Source: Candidatus Nanoarchaeia archaeon (GTDB lineage: Archaea; Nanobdellota; Nanobdellia; Woesearchaeales; JACPBV01). From it: a stretch of 64,000 bases of DNA. The notes beneath the pieces were generated by a model that did not search any database, had not been told where the DNA came from, and worked only from the letters and a program-made list of their open reading frames with translations. Shown here piece after piece: positions 26,041 through 32,742 of this stretch (its first letter is position 1; each line of letters starts with the position of its first letter). The stretch is taken from positions 1-64,000 of the forward strand of contig JANQNH010000021.1 in assembly GCA_028279655.1 (NCBI GenBank). The letters are read 5' to 3'. Position numbers and translations under genes: made by a program.

Positions 26041-26951
26041 TTATTTTTCATCCTTTTCAGATATTTTTCTAGCTGGATTTTTATTTTTTTATCTAGGTCC
26101 TTAGTATTTATCTTCGGAACCTTTGTTAGTGTTCCTATGAATTTCCTGTTTGCTAATTTTGCTTCTTTTTCAATGGTTTTTGCGTATTTTGTGTTGAACT
26201 TTCTTATTGATGGGAATTTTGTGATTGTGTCTGCCCCTGCGTTAAGAAGCAGGTGTATCTCGTCTAGATGCGTTAACCATGAGCCTACGACTATCTTTAT
26301 TTTTGGGAACTCTTTTCTTGTAAGATTGATCCATTCTCTGTAGTATTTTGATGCTATTGGTTTCTTTTTTTCAAAGAATGTATTTTTTTGTGGTTTTAAT
26401 CTGTAGAATGTTATTCTTTGTAGGTTGTGTTTCTTTATGAAGGATTTTAGGTATTTGAAGTCCTGTATTGTTTCTCCTAGGCCCAGGATTAATGTTATTG
26501 TTTTCTTAAGATTAAGTTTGGTTGCTGTTTTGAACATGTCTTCGATTTCTTTTAGCGGCTTACTTGGGCATATCTTGTCTCTTAGTCTTGGTGTTATGCA
26601 TTCTACTGTTCCGCATATGCCTTCTGTGTATGGTTTGAAAAGTTTTAGTTGTTTTTCATTCAGTATTCCTAGGTTAAGCCATTGTTTCTGCCTGGTTATA
26701 TTATGAATGTGTTTTATTATGTTTAGAAGTTCTTTGTCTGTGTAGGTGTCGCATCCTCCGGAGATGAATTCTACCTTCCAGCTGCAGGCTTTGCAGATTA
26801 TTGCTTCTGCTAGTATTGATGGTAAGGAGCGTCTGTCTTTTATCGGATCTTGTTTTGTGTTCTTTCTGCTACTTAAGTAACAGAACTTGCAGTCTCTTTT
26901 TGAGCAGTACCAGCTAATGAATATTGCTCGCTCGAATTGGGTTGATTTCAT
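26037..26951 (-). CDS. Radical SAM protein with a CX4CX2C cluster motif
   Basis: 304 residues. The N-terminal iron-sulfur motif reads CSKRDCKFCY, i.e. four rather than three residues between the first two cysteines, unlike canonical CX3CX2C. Further features fit a biotin synthase-like barrel: FISGGCDTYTDKELLN, GTVECITPRLRDKICP and LGLGETIQDF. The C-terminal 60 residues are very basic. The substrate is unknown. It lies upstream of nothing obvious on its strand and next to a tRNA gene. Confidence 0.8.
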   Translation of the reverse strand: MKSTQFERAIFISWYCSKRDCKFCYLSSRKNTKQDPIKDRRSLPSILAEAIICKACSWKVEFISGGCDTYTDKELLNIIKHIHNITRQKQWLNLGILNEKQLKLFKPYTEGICGTVECITPRLRDKICPSKPLKEIEDMFKTATKLNLKKTITLILGLGETIQDFKYLKSFIKKHNLQRITFYRLKPQKNTFFEKKKPIASKYYREWINLTRKEFPKIKIVVGSWLTHLDEIHLLLNAGADTITKFPSIRKFNTKYAKTIEKEAKLANRKFIGTLTKVPKINTKDLDKKIKIQLEKYLKRMKNN

Positions 26952-26961
26952 CTTAAAAAAA

Positions 26962-27048
26962 AGCCCCCGGGGAGAGTTGCACTCCCGACCTGCAGATCTC
27001 CTGCCTTAGGATACGAGTCTGCCGCAATAGCTACTATGCTACGGAGGC
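26962..27048 (-). tRNA. tRNA-Thr (CGT) with a 14-nt intron and an unusual elbow
   Basis: Acceptor GCCTCCG/CGGGGGC (one T-G pair) with U73, the discriminator seen in archaeal tRNA-Thr. Anticodon stem GCAGA/TCTGC, loop CTCGTA-A with anticodon CGT at 27013-27015. The canonical 37/38 intron (26998-27011) has a 2-bp mini-hairpin and a relaxed bulge-helix-bulge. T-stem GGGAG/CTCCC. The T-loop is TGCAACT, with G where the near-universal U55 stands, and the D-loop lacks the GG pair, having AGC. The D-stem has only three pairs. Either a divergent but working tRNA or one that is decaying. Confidence 0.75.
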
Positions 27049-27071
27049 GTATTAAGAGAGAAACAGTGGAG

Positions 27072-27215
27072 CTATTTAAGATTTTTCAATAGCTCTTCTT
27101 TGGTCGTGTATTTCTTTTGGCATTCTGGGCAGACTGGTTTTTTTCCTACATAGGTACCTAGGATCTTTCCAAGAAAGGTTGTTTCTATCTTGTTGCTGCA
27201 GATTGCGCATTTCAT
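27072..27215 (-). CDS. Small zinc-ribbon protein
   Basis: 47 residues with two CxxC knuckles, CAIC near the start and CPEC at about 29-32, the spacing of a rubredoxin-like zinc ribbon, followed by a basic helix. The ATG begins two bases after the TAA of the upstream winged-helix gene, which carries an AGAGGT ribosome-binding motif in its last codons. The tight coupling suggests a joint regulatory role. Confidence 0.72.
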   Translation of the reverse strand: MKCAICSNKIETTFLGKILGTYVGKKPVCPECQKKYTTKEELLKNLK

Positions 27216-27216
27216 T

Positions 27217-27588
27217 TTAGATACCTCTAGCAGAAGCAGGCATAGCGACTGGAGCAGAACCTGAATAATCTGTTTTTTCTTCTTTGATTCCTAGGTGCTT
27301 ATCAACTTCTTCGTTGACAACAGACCAAAAAAAATCAATAAATTTCTGTACTTTTTTGCTTTTCAGATTTAGTTTATACATCTGTGCCTTTCCTACTTTT
27401 CTCGTTAGAATTATCCATTTATCCCTGATTAATTCTTTTTTTAGCTGTTTCATGCAAGGGTAGCTTATCTCTGAGTATTTAGCAATATCCTTAAGTGAAT
27501 AATCAAAGTCTTGTGCAACTATTAAAAAATCAAGTACTTTATTCTTTGGTGTAAAACCTTCTTTCTTTAAAAACACTGATTTTTCCAT
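27217..27588 (-). CDS. Winged-helix DNA-binding protein
   Basis: 123 residues. A predicted winged helix covers about 15-75 (KNKVLDFLIVAQDFDYSLKDIAKYSEISYPCMKQLKKELIRDKWIILTRKVGKAQMYKLN), followed by a helical part and a flexible Ala/Pro tail. Members with this layout are common stand-alone archaeal regulators. It is divergent from the gene at 27703 with about 110 bases of AT-rich promoter region between. Confidence 0.7.
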   Translation of the reverse strand: MEKSVFLKKEGFTPKNKVLDFLIVAQDFDYSLKDIAKYSEISYPCMKQLKKELIRDKWIILTRKVGKAQMYKLNLKSKKVQKFIDFFWSVVNEEVDKHLGIKEEKTDYSGSAPVAMPASARGI

Positions 27589-27702
27589 TGTAATTTATAG
27601 AAAAACCTAGTTATATTTAAAGATTTCTATTTATACCATAAGGGATATATTTGTATACCTAAAAAGGAAAGGTATTTAAAAAGAGTTGTATTAACAGCAA
27701 GT

Positions 27703-27999
27703 ATGAAAATCCATAAAGGCGAGTATATCAAATACAGCAGGTTCATAGTAAAAAAGCTTCATAAAACAACGTGCTATGGTGCTGGATCAATGTATGAGGA
27801 TAATGTTTTGAAAGGATTATATGATAAAGGGATTGGCAAGAAAATTTTAGAGGCCTTAACAAAACAAAAAATCTGTTTAAAAAAGAAAAAGGAACATGGC
27901 TGGAAATATTATCTAAATATTGAAAGATTGGATAAAATAAAAGAAATTATAAAGGAGAAAGGAAATAGATCAATAATCCCTGTTTTATTGATGTTATAA
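27703..27999 (+). CDS. Small basic protein, possibly helix-turn-helix
   Basis: 98 residues, very Lys-rich (KQKICLKKKKEHGWKYYLN). The middle (DNVLKGLYDKGIGKKILEALTKQKI) could form a winged helix with LKKKKEHGWKYYL as the wing, but this is weak. TATTTAAAAAG lies about 25 bases upstream of the ATG. It is followed after 1 base by the ABCE1 gene. Confidence 0.6.
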   Translation: MKIHKGEYIKYSRFIVKKLHKTTCYGAGSMYEDNVLKGLYDKGIGKKILEALTKQKICLKKKKEHGWKYYLNIERLDKIKEIIKEKGNRSIIPVLLML

Positions 28000-28000
28000 A

Positions 28001-29758
28001 ATGTCAAGAATAGCCGTTATCCAAAAGGAGAAATGTAACCCTATGGGGTGTGGAGGATATCTTTGTATTAGGGTGTGCCCTGTCAATAAGATGGGAGAGG
28101 AGTGCATAGTAGAAGATGATGACAAGAAGCCTAAGATAAATGAGGAGGTATGCACAGGATGCGGCATATGTCAGAATAGATGTCCTTTTGGAGCTATATC
28201 GATAATTAAATTACCTGAAGAATTGGACAAACCACCTATCCATCAGTATGGCAAGAATGGTTTTCATCTCTATAGCCTGCCTACACCCATTTTTGGAAAG
28301 GTTGTGGGGGTTGTTGGGGTTAATGGTATTGGTAAATCGACTGCTATAAAGATATTAGCTGGTGTATTAGAACCGAATTTGGGGAAATTAGATGGGAATC
28401 TAGACTATAAGGAACTGATTAATTATTTTAAGGGAACTGAGGCTCAGGTTTTTTTTGAGAAGGTAAGGGATAAGAAGATTAAGATTAGTTACAAACCACA
28501 GCATGTTGACCTTATACCTAAGCAGGTTAAAGGTAAGGTGAAAGAGCTGCTTAAGAAGGTTGATGAGAAGAAGAAGCTAAAGGAGGTTGTTAAGGAGCTA
28601 CAGATTGAGAATATACTGGATAATGATATCGGTAAGATCTCTGGAGGGGAGCTGCAGAGGGTTGCTATTGCAGCTGCTGTTCTGAAGAAAGCGGACCTGT
28701 ATATCTTTGATGAGCCAAGTTCGTATCTGGATATTAAACAGAGGCTTCGTATTGCTAAGTTTATCAAGAATCTAGCGGATGATAAGACCTCAATCGTGGT
28801 GATTGAGCATGATCTGATCGTGATGGATTATATGGCTGATCTTGTGCATATAATGTATGGTAAGGAAGGATGTTATGGTATTGTAAGTCAATTAAAGGCT
28901 GCAAAGGCTGGGATCAACGCGTATCTTGAGGGTTTTATCAAGGAGGATAACATCAGGTTTAGGGATCATAAGATCAAATTTGAAACTAAGCCTGCTGTTA
29001 AGAAAGGAAAAGAGTATATGTTGACAGAATGGCCTGAGATGAAGAAGAAATTAGGGAAATTTAAGTTAACTGTTGATTCTGGAAGTGTTAATAAGCATGA
29101 AACTATTGGGATAATTGGAGAGAATGGTATAGGAAAAACGTCTTTTGTTAAGTTACTTGCTGGAGTGGAGAAGGCTGATTCTGGCGAAGTGGATGATAAG
29201 GTAGAGGTTTCATATAAACCGCAGAAACTGGAAGCAGATTCTGATGAGTTGGTTGTTAATGTCTTGAGTGATGCAATAAAGAAGCACACCAAGGATATAA
29301 TCAATCCTTTGAATATTAAGGACCTATATATGAAGAAATTGAGCGAGTTAAGCGGAGGGGAGCTACAACGGGTTTCTATTGCCCTCGCTTTGTCTAAGAA
29401 ATGTAAATTATGTTTACTAGATGAACCTTCAGCTTATCTGGATGTTGAGCAGCGTTTGCTTGTGAGCAAGGTCATTAAGAATGTTGCTGAGCACAGCGGG
29501 CTTTCTGTTATGGTTGTTGATCATGATCTTTTGTTTATTGACTATCTATCTGATAGGTTGATTGTCTTTGAGGGTGAACCTGCCATAAATGGTGTTGAGA
29601 AGGGGCCTTTTACAATGGAGGAAGGGATGAATTCTCTTCTTACTGATGTTGAGATTTCTTTGAGACGTGATGATGCTTCCGGAAGGCCAAGGATTAATAA
29701 GCCTGGGAGTGTTAAGGACAGGGAGCAGAAGAGTAAAGGGAAGTATTATTATGGATAA
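28001..29758 (+). CDS. ABCE1/Rli1 ribosome-recycling ATPase
   Basis: 585 residues. Splits terminated ribosomes. The N-terminal ferredoxin-like domain carries two 4Fe-4S sites (CNPMGCGGYLCIRVCP and CTGCGICQNRCP). Two ABC domains follow: Walker A VNGIGKST and ENGIGKTS, signatures ISGGELQRVAIA and LSGGELQRVSIA, Walker B IFDEPSSYLD and LLDEPSAYLD. The hinge and length are normal for archaea. Among the most conserved archaeal proteins, so identification is secure. Confidence 0.97.
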   Translation: MSRIAVIQKEKCNPMGCGGYLCIRVCPVNKMGEECIVEDDDKKPKINEEVCTGCGICQNRCPFGAISIIKLPEELDKPPIHQYGKNGFHLYSLPTPIFGKVVGVVGVNGIGKSTAIKILAGVLEPNLGKLDGNLDYKELINYFKGTEAQVFFEKVRDKKIKISYKPQHVDLIPKQVKGKVKELLKKVDEKKKLKEVVKELQIENILDNDIGKISGGELQRVAIAAAVLKKADLYIFDEPSSYLDIKQRLRIAKFIKNLADDKTSIVVIEHDLIVMDYMADLVHIMYGKEGCYGIVSQLKAAKAGINAYLEGFIKEDNIRFRDHKIKFETKPAVKKGKEYMLTEWPEMKKKLGKFKLTVDSGSVNKHETIGIIGENGIGKTSFVKLLAGVEKADSGEVDDKVEVSYKPQKLEADSDELVVNVLSDAIKKHTKDIINPLNIKDLYMKKLSELSGGELQRVSIALALSKKCKLCLLDEPSAYLDVEQRLLVSKVIKNVAEHSGLSVMVVDHDLLFIDYLSDRLIVFEGEPAINGVEKGPFTMEEGMNSLLTDVEISLRRDDASGRPRINKPGSVKDREQKSKGKYYYG

Positions 29759-29826
29759 TATAGTTCTCATTATAGAGTAGATAATATAGTTAAGTTTAAA
29801 TACCCTGTAGGATTTCTTAGGTGAAA

Positions 29827-30258
29827 ATGGCTATACCTAGAACAAATAAAACAACAAGACAACATATAGTTGATCTTCTTTATGCAGGTCTTGGATTTAC
29901 GGAAAGACAAAAGGAGATAGCAGCAGCGATCTCTAATATAAATAAGTTAGTTCCAGGTAGTCTTGAAGTAGTTGCTTCTTTACCAAATGAACAAGGAGTA
30001 CGGATTCCTGATATTAACGATAGTTATAATTCCCAACTTCCTTTACAAGCAAGAATTCAGAGGAGATATTTTAATGCAAAAAATCTGGGATTGCTGCTTG
30101 AAAGGGAAGGTTTAAGTCAATTTCAAAGAGGGTCAATTGACCAATCAGATTATCCTAATAGTCTAGGTGTTCAATTTGATGCAGGTAGGGGTCCTGGTAG
30201 AAGAAGTAAACAATATACAGTTTATTTAAGTGTTAAGCCAAAGCCCAAAAGTAGATAA
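29827..30258 (+). CDS. Small basic protein of unknown function
   Basis: 143 residues from the ATG at 29827 (TTAGGTG ribosome-binding-like motif; the GTG at 29821 is within it). N-terminal MAIPRTNKTTRQHIVDLLYAGLGFTERQKEIAAAI may form a helix-turn-helix; the rest contains basic patches (RGPGRRSKQ) and ends KPKPKSR. A TTTAAATA box lies about 30 bases upstream. No family recognised; nucleic-acid binding is plausible from charge alone. Confidence 0.55.
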   Translation: MAIPRTNKTTRQHIVDLLYAGLGFTERQKEIAAAISNINKLVPGSLEVVASLPNEQGVRIPDINDSYNSQLPLQARIQRRYFNAKNLGLLLEREGLSQFQRGSIDQSDYPNSLGVQFDAGRGPGRRSKQYTVYLSVKPKPKSR

Positions 30259-30289
30259 ATTCTTTGTGAAAAAATATTTACCATAACAT

Positions 30290-30299
30290 TTATAAATAG
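30290..30299 (+). promoter_or_regulatory. Candidate TATA box upstream of the carA leader
   Basis: TTTATAAATA. If used, transcription would start near 30325 and give carA a leader of about 220 nt containing the three hairpins described for 30421-30533. A closer box around 30395 (TATATTAATA) is an alternative and would still include them. Confidence 0.4.
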
Positions 30300-30420
30300 G
30301 TTAATCATCCTAACTTTAGTATCCAGTTAAAAATCATCTTCTTAGGGGGAACCCTTTCTCTACCGTCGTGAAATGACTTCTTGAGTATAGAAAAGTATAT
30401 TAATAGGTTGGTATCATATA

Positions 30421-30533
30421 TAATTCTTGATATGGTCAGAAATAAAATTTCTGAGCATGTTCAAGAATCTATGATTCTTGACATGAAGTATAATATCAAG
30501 ATTGCAAAATTCTTCTTTTGTAAGTCAATCTTG
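30421..30533 (+). promoter_or_regulatory. Structured leader of carA with mutually exclusive hairpins
   Basis: Three hairpins precede carA: TCAGAAAT/ATTTCTGA (30436-30454, perfect 8 bp), TCAAGAATC/GATTCTTGA (30461-30481, perfect 9 bp) and CAAGATTG/CAATCTTG (30497-30533). The block CTTGATAT at 30426-30433 is also complementary to ATATCAAG at 30493-30500, which would break hairpins 2 and 3. Alternating complementary blocks of this kind are typical of regulatory leaders. No coding frame crosses the region. Confidence 0.5.
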
Positions 30534-30544
30534 TTTTGTTCAAA

Positions 30545-31654
30545 ATGAAAGCAGTACTGGCGCTAAAAGATGGAACGGTGTTTTCCGGAAAGGGATTTGG
30601 AGCAGAGAAAGAGATAGGAGGGGAGGTGGTTTTTAATACCTCTTTGGTTGGTTATGAAGAGAGCCTTACTGATCCCAGCTATAAAGGGCAGATTTTGACT
30701 CTGACTTATCCTTTGATTGGGAATTATGGAGTAAGGAAGGATAGTTTTGAGTCTGATGGGATCCAGGTAGAGGGTTTTGTGGTAAGGGAGCACCAGGATT
30801 TCTATTCACATCGTGGTGCTGTTAAGGGTGTTAGTGATTTTCTTAAGGATTTTGATATCCCAGGGATATCCGGGATCGATACAAGGATGCTTACAAAGAA
30901 GATAAGAGAGCATGGTGTGATAAATGGCTCTTTGGTAACTTCTAAGGATAAGATCGATGTTGAGTCTGTTGTTGAGAAGGCAAAGAAGCTGGAGGATTAT
31001 TCCAGTTTTGACCTATTGCCGAAGGTTTCTGTTAAAGAGAAGGAGTTTATCGATGCTAAGGGTATTGTGCCCAATAGTTCAAGCAAAGCTCGAACTGATA
31101 AGACAATAGCGATGATCGATACTGGTGTTAAATTAAGCATTGTCCGTAATTTTATCAAAAGAGGGGTTAATGTTTATAGGCTGCCATATAATGTGAAGCC
31201 GGATGAGATTAAGGACCTAAAGGTTAATGGTTTGTTTGTTGCTAATGGTCCTGGTGATCCTGAAAGGGCTGTTGATGCTATAAATGCTGTAAGAGAATTG
31301 CAGTCTGAATTACCCATAACAGGAATCTGTTTTGGGAACCAGATTATTGGGCTTGCCCTGGGAGGGAAAACCTATAAGCTAAAGTTCGGGCATAGAGGGA
31401 CTAATCAGCCCGTAAAGAATATTTCTGAGAATAAAGTATATATTACATCACAGAACCACGGATTTGCTGTTGATAAAGACAGTTTAGATGGAACAGGGCT
31501 TAATGTTTCACACATTAATCTTAATGATGGTTCGGTTGAGGGATTGAAGCATGAAAGATTGCCGATACAATGTGTTCAGCACCATCCGGAGAGTAATCCT
31601 GGTCCGTGGGATACTGAGCATACGTTTGATGACTTTGTTAGGGAGTTGAAATGA
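30545..31654 (+). CDS. carA: Carbamoyl-phosphate synthase small (glutaminase) subunit
   Basis: 369 residues from the ATG at 30545 (a TTG at 30536 is less likely). It hydrolyses glutamine and channels ammonia to CarB, for arginine and pyrimidine synthesis. N-terminal domain KAVLALKDGTVFSGKGFGAE, FNTSLVGYEESLTDPSYKGQI; C-terminal class I amidotransferase with nucleophile Cys in ITGICFGNQIIG and catalytic His/Glu in QHHPES. The last codons overlap the start of the LAGLIDADG gene (ATGA), where carB would be expected to begin. Confidence 0.96.
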   Translation: MKAVLALKDGTVFSGKGFGAEKEIGGEVVFNTSLVGYEESLTDPSYKGQILTLTYPLIGNYGVRKDSFESDGIQVEGFVVREHQDFYSHRGAVKGVSDFLKDFDIPGISGIDTRMLTKKIREHGVINGSLVTSKDKIDVESVVEKAKKLEDYSSFDLLPKVSVKEKEFIDAKGIVPNSSSKARTDKTIAMIDTGVKLSIVRNFIKRGVNVYRLPYNVKPDEIKDLKVNGLFVANGPGDPERAVDAINAVRELQSELPITGICFGNQIIGLALGGKTYKLKFGHRGTNQPVKNISENKVYITSQNHGFAVDKDSLDGTGLNVSHINLNDGSVEGLKHERLPIQCVQHHPESNPGPWDTEHTFDDFVRELK

Positions 31655-32742
31655 TAGCTACTACTCCGAAAAATACAGGGCATTCATCATTTGATTATGA
31701 TTTTCAAAAGCTTATCATTCCAGAAAAGAGTGATTTTATGAATAATAAACAAAAATCAAATAAAATTGAAATGAAAGTGCATTTTTGGGAGTTACCAGAT
31801 ACAATCAAAATTAGATTAAATAGTGTCTACTCTAAGAAGTTATTTAGTAGGTTACTAATTAAATTTAATTCAAAACTAATCTCCAAGAAATTAGGTGTAT
31901 CTAGATCACATTTTTACCACTTAAAAAATCAAAGATACTCAATTAAACCTTCTCAATTAGTTAAGATATCTATGCTTTTAGATGAGGATTTAAATGTCAT
32001 TGAAAAAAACATTGAATATATTAATTCTACTCGTGGAGGGGTTTCAAGATTCAAATTTCCATTAGTTGGCGATGAGAATTTATCTTCACTAATAGGACAT
32101 TGCTTTGGTGATGGAAGTATTTTTACTAAAAAACCACAATTTAAGTTTTGTAACTTTAACCAATATTCTCTGGATGAAGTAGAATCAATTATTGAAAAAC
32201 AATTTAAAAGTCCAAATATTGGTAAGACTAAAACTACAATAGCTTATTCCTCACTAATTGGAGAAATTCTTCACCACTTTGGTGCACATAGAGGCCATAA
32301 GCTGAAATTGAATGTTGAATTACCTAATTGGATTAAAGCTGGAAGCGATAAAATAAAATCTAGGTTCTTAAGAGCATTATTTGATGACGATGGTTCTGTG
32401 TCTTCTTCAGGAAAAAATAAGAATATTAATCTTCATCAAACTGTTTTATGTGAATATAATTCTTACTCGAAAGATTTTCTTAAATCTGTAGCTGGTATGC
32501 TAAAAGACTTCAATATCAGAGTACATGGCCCTTATTTATCCAGAACTTATAGTGTAGATGGAAAAAGGAGAAACGTTAATTATATAATAATAACTGATTG
32601 GAAGAGTATGGAAAACTTTTCTAATAGAATAAATTTCTATCATTCTGAGAAGAAAGAAAATTTGAAGAGGGTCTTAGATAGGAAAGAGTACTCAAAGAAT
32701 TTTGAGGAGGTGAAAACAAATCCCAAAACGCAAAGATATTGA
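31651..32742 (+). CDS. LAGLIDADG homing endonuclease between carA and carB
   Basis: 363 residues. A helix-turn-helix-like N-terminus ([19 protein letters not shown], about 76-95) precedes two LAGLIDADG motifs, [10 protein letters not shown] (about 147-156) and [11 protein letters not shown] (about 239-249), the single-chain two-motif type that cuts a long asymmetric site. The ATG overlaps the carA stop; an internal ATG at 31738 is an alternative start. The last 23 bases overlap the carB reading frame in another frame. It is more AT-rich than carA and carB. It is not an intein, because the carB frame is not continuous with it. It probably drives spread of itself and of the 23-nt carB intron 54 bases downstream. 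Confidence 0.88.
   Translation: MIATTPKNTGHSSFDYDFQKLIIPEKSDFMNNKQKSNKIEMKVHFWELPDTIKIRLNSVYSKKLFSRLLIKFNSKLISKKLGVSRSHFYHLKNQRYSIKPSQLVKISMLLDEDLNVIEKNIEYINSTRGGVSRFKFPLVGDENLSSLIGHCFGDGSIFTKKPQFKFCNFNQYSLDEVESIIEKQFKSPNIGKTKTTIAYSSLIGEILHHFGAHRGHKLKLNVELPNWIKAGSDKIKSRFLRALFDDDGSVSSSGKNKNINLHQTVLCEYNSYSKDFLKSVAGMLKDFNIRVHGPYLSRTYSVDGKRRNVNYIIITDWKSMENFSNRINFYHSEKKENLKRVLDRKEYSKNFEEVKTNPKTQRY

Noticed and set aside
31640..32725. The whole endonuclease gene as a large bulge-helix-bulge intron starting at the carA stop/ATGA
   Set aside because: I tried the junctions that would give ATG ATC CCA, and none produced a 4-bp central helix flanked by 3-nt bulges. The 23-nt insertion downstream does so cleanly.
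31651..32742. Reading the carA-carB endonuclease as an intein of CarB
   Set aside because: The endonuclease frame ends in TGA and differs from the carB frame, and no splicing-block residues (N-terminal Cys/Ser, C-terminal His-Asn) flank it.
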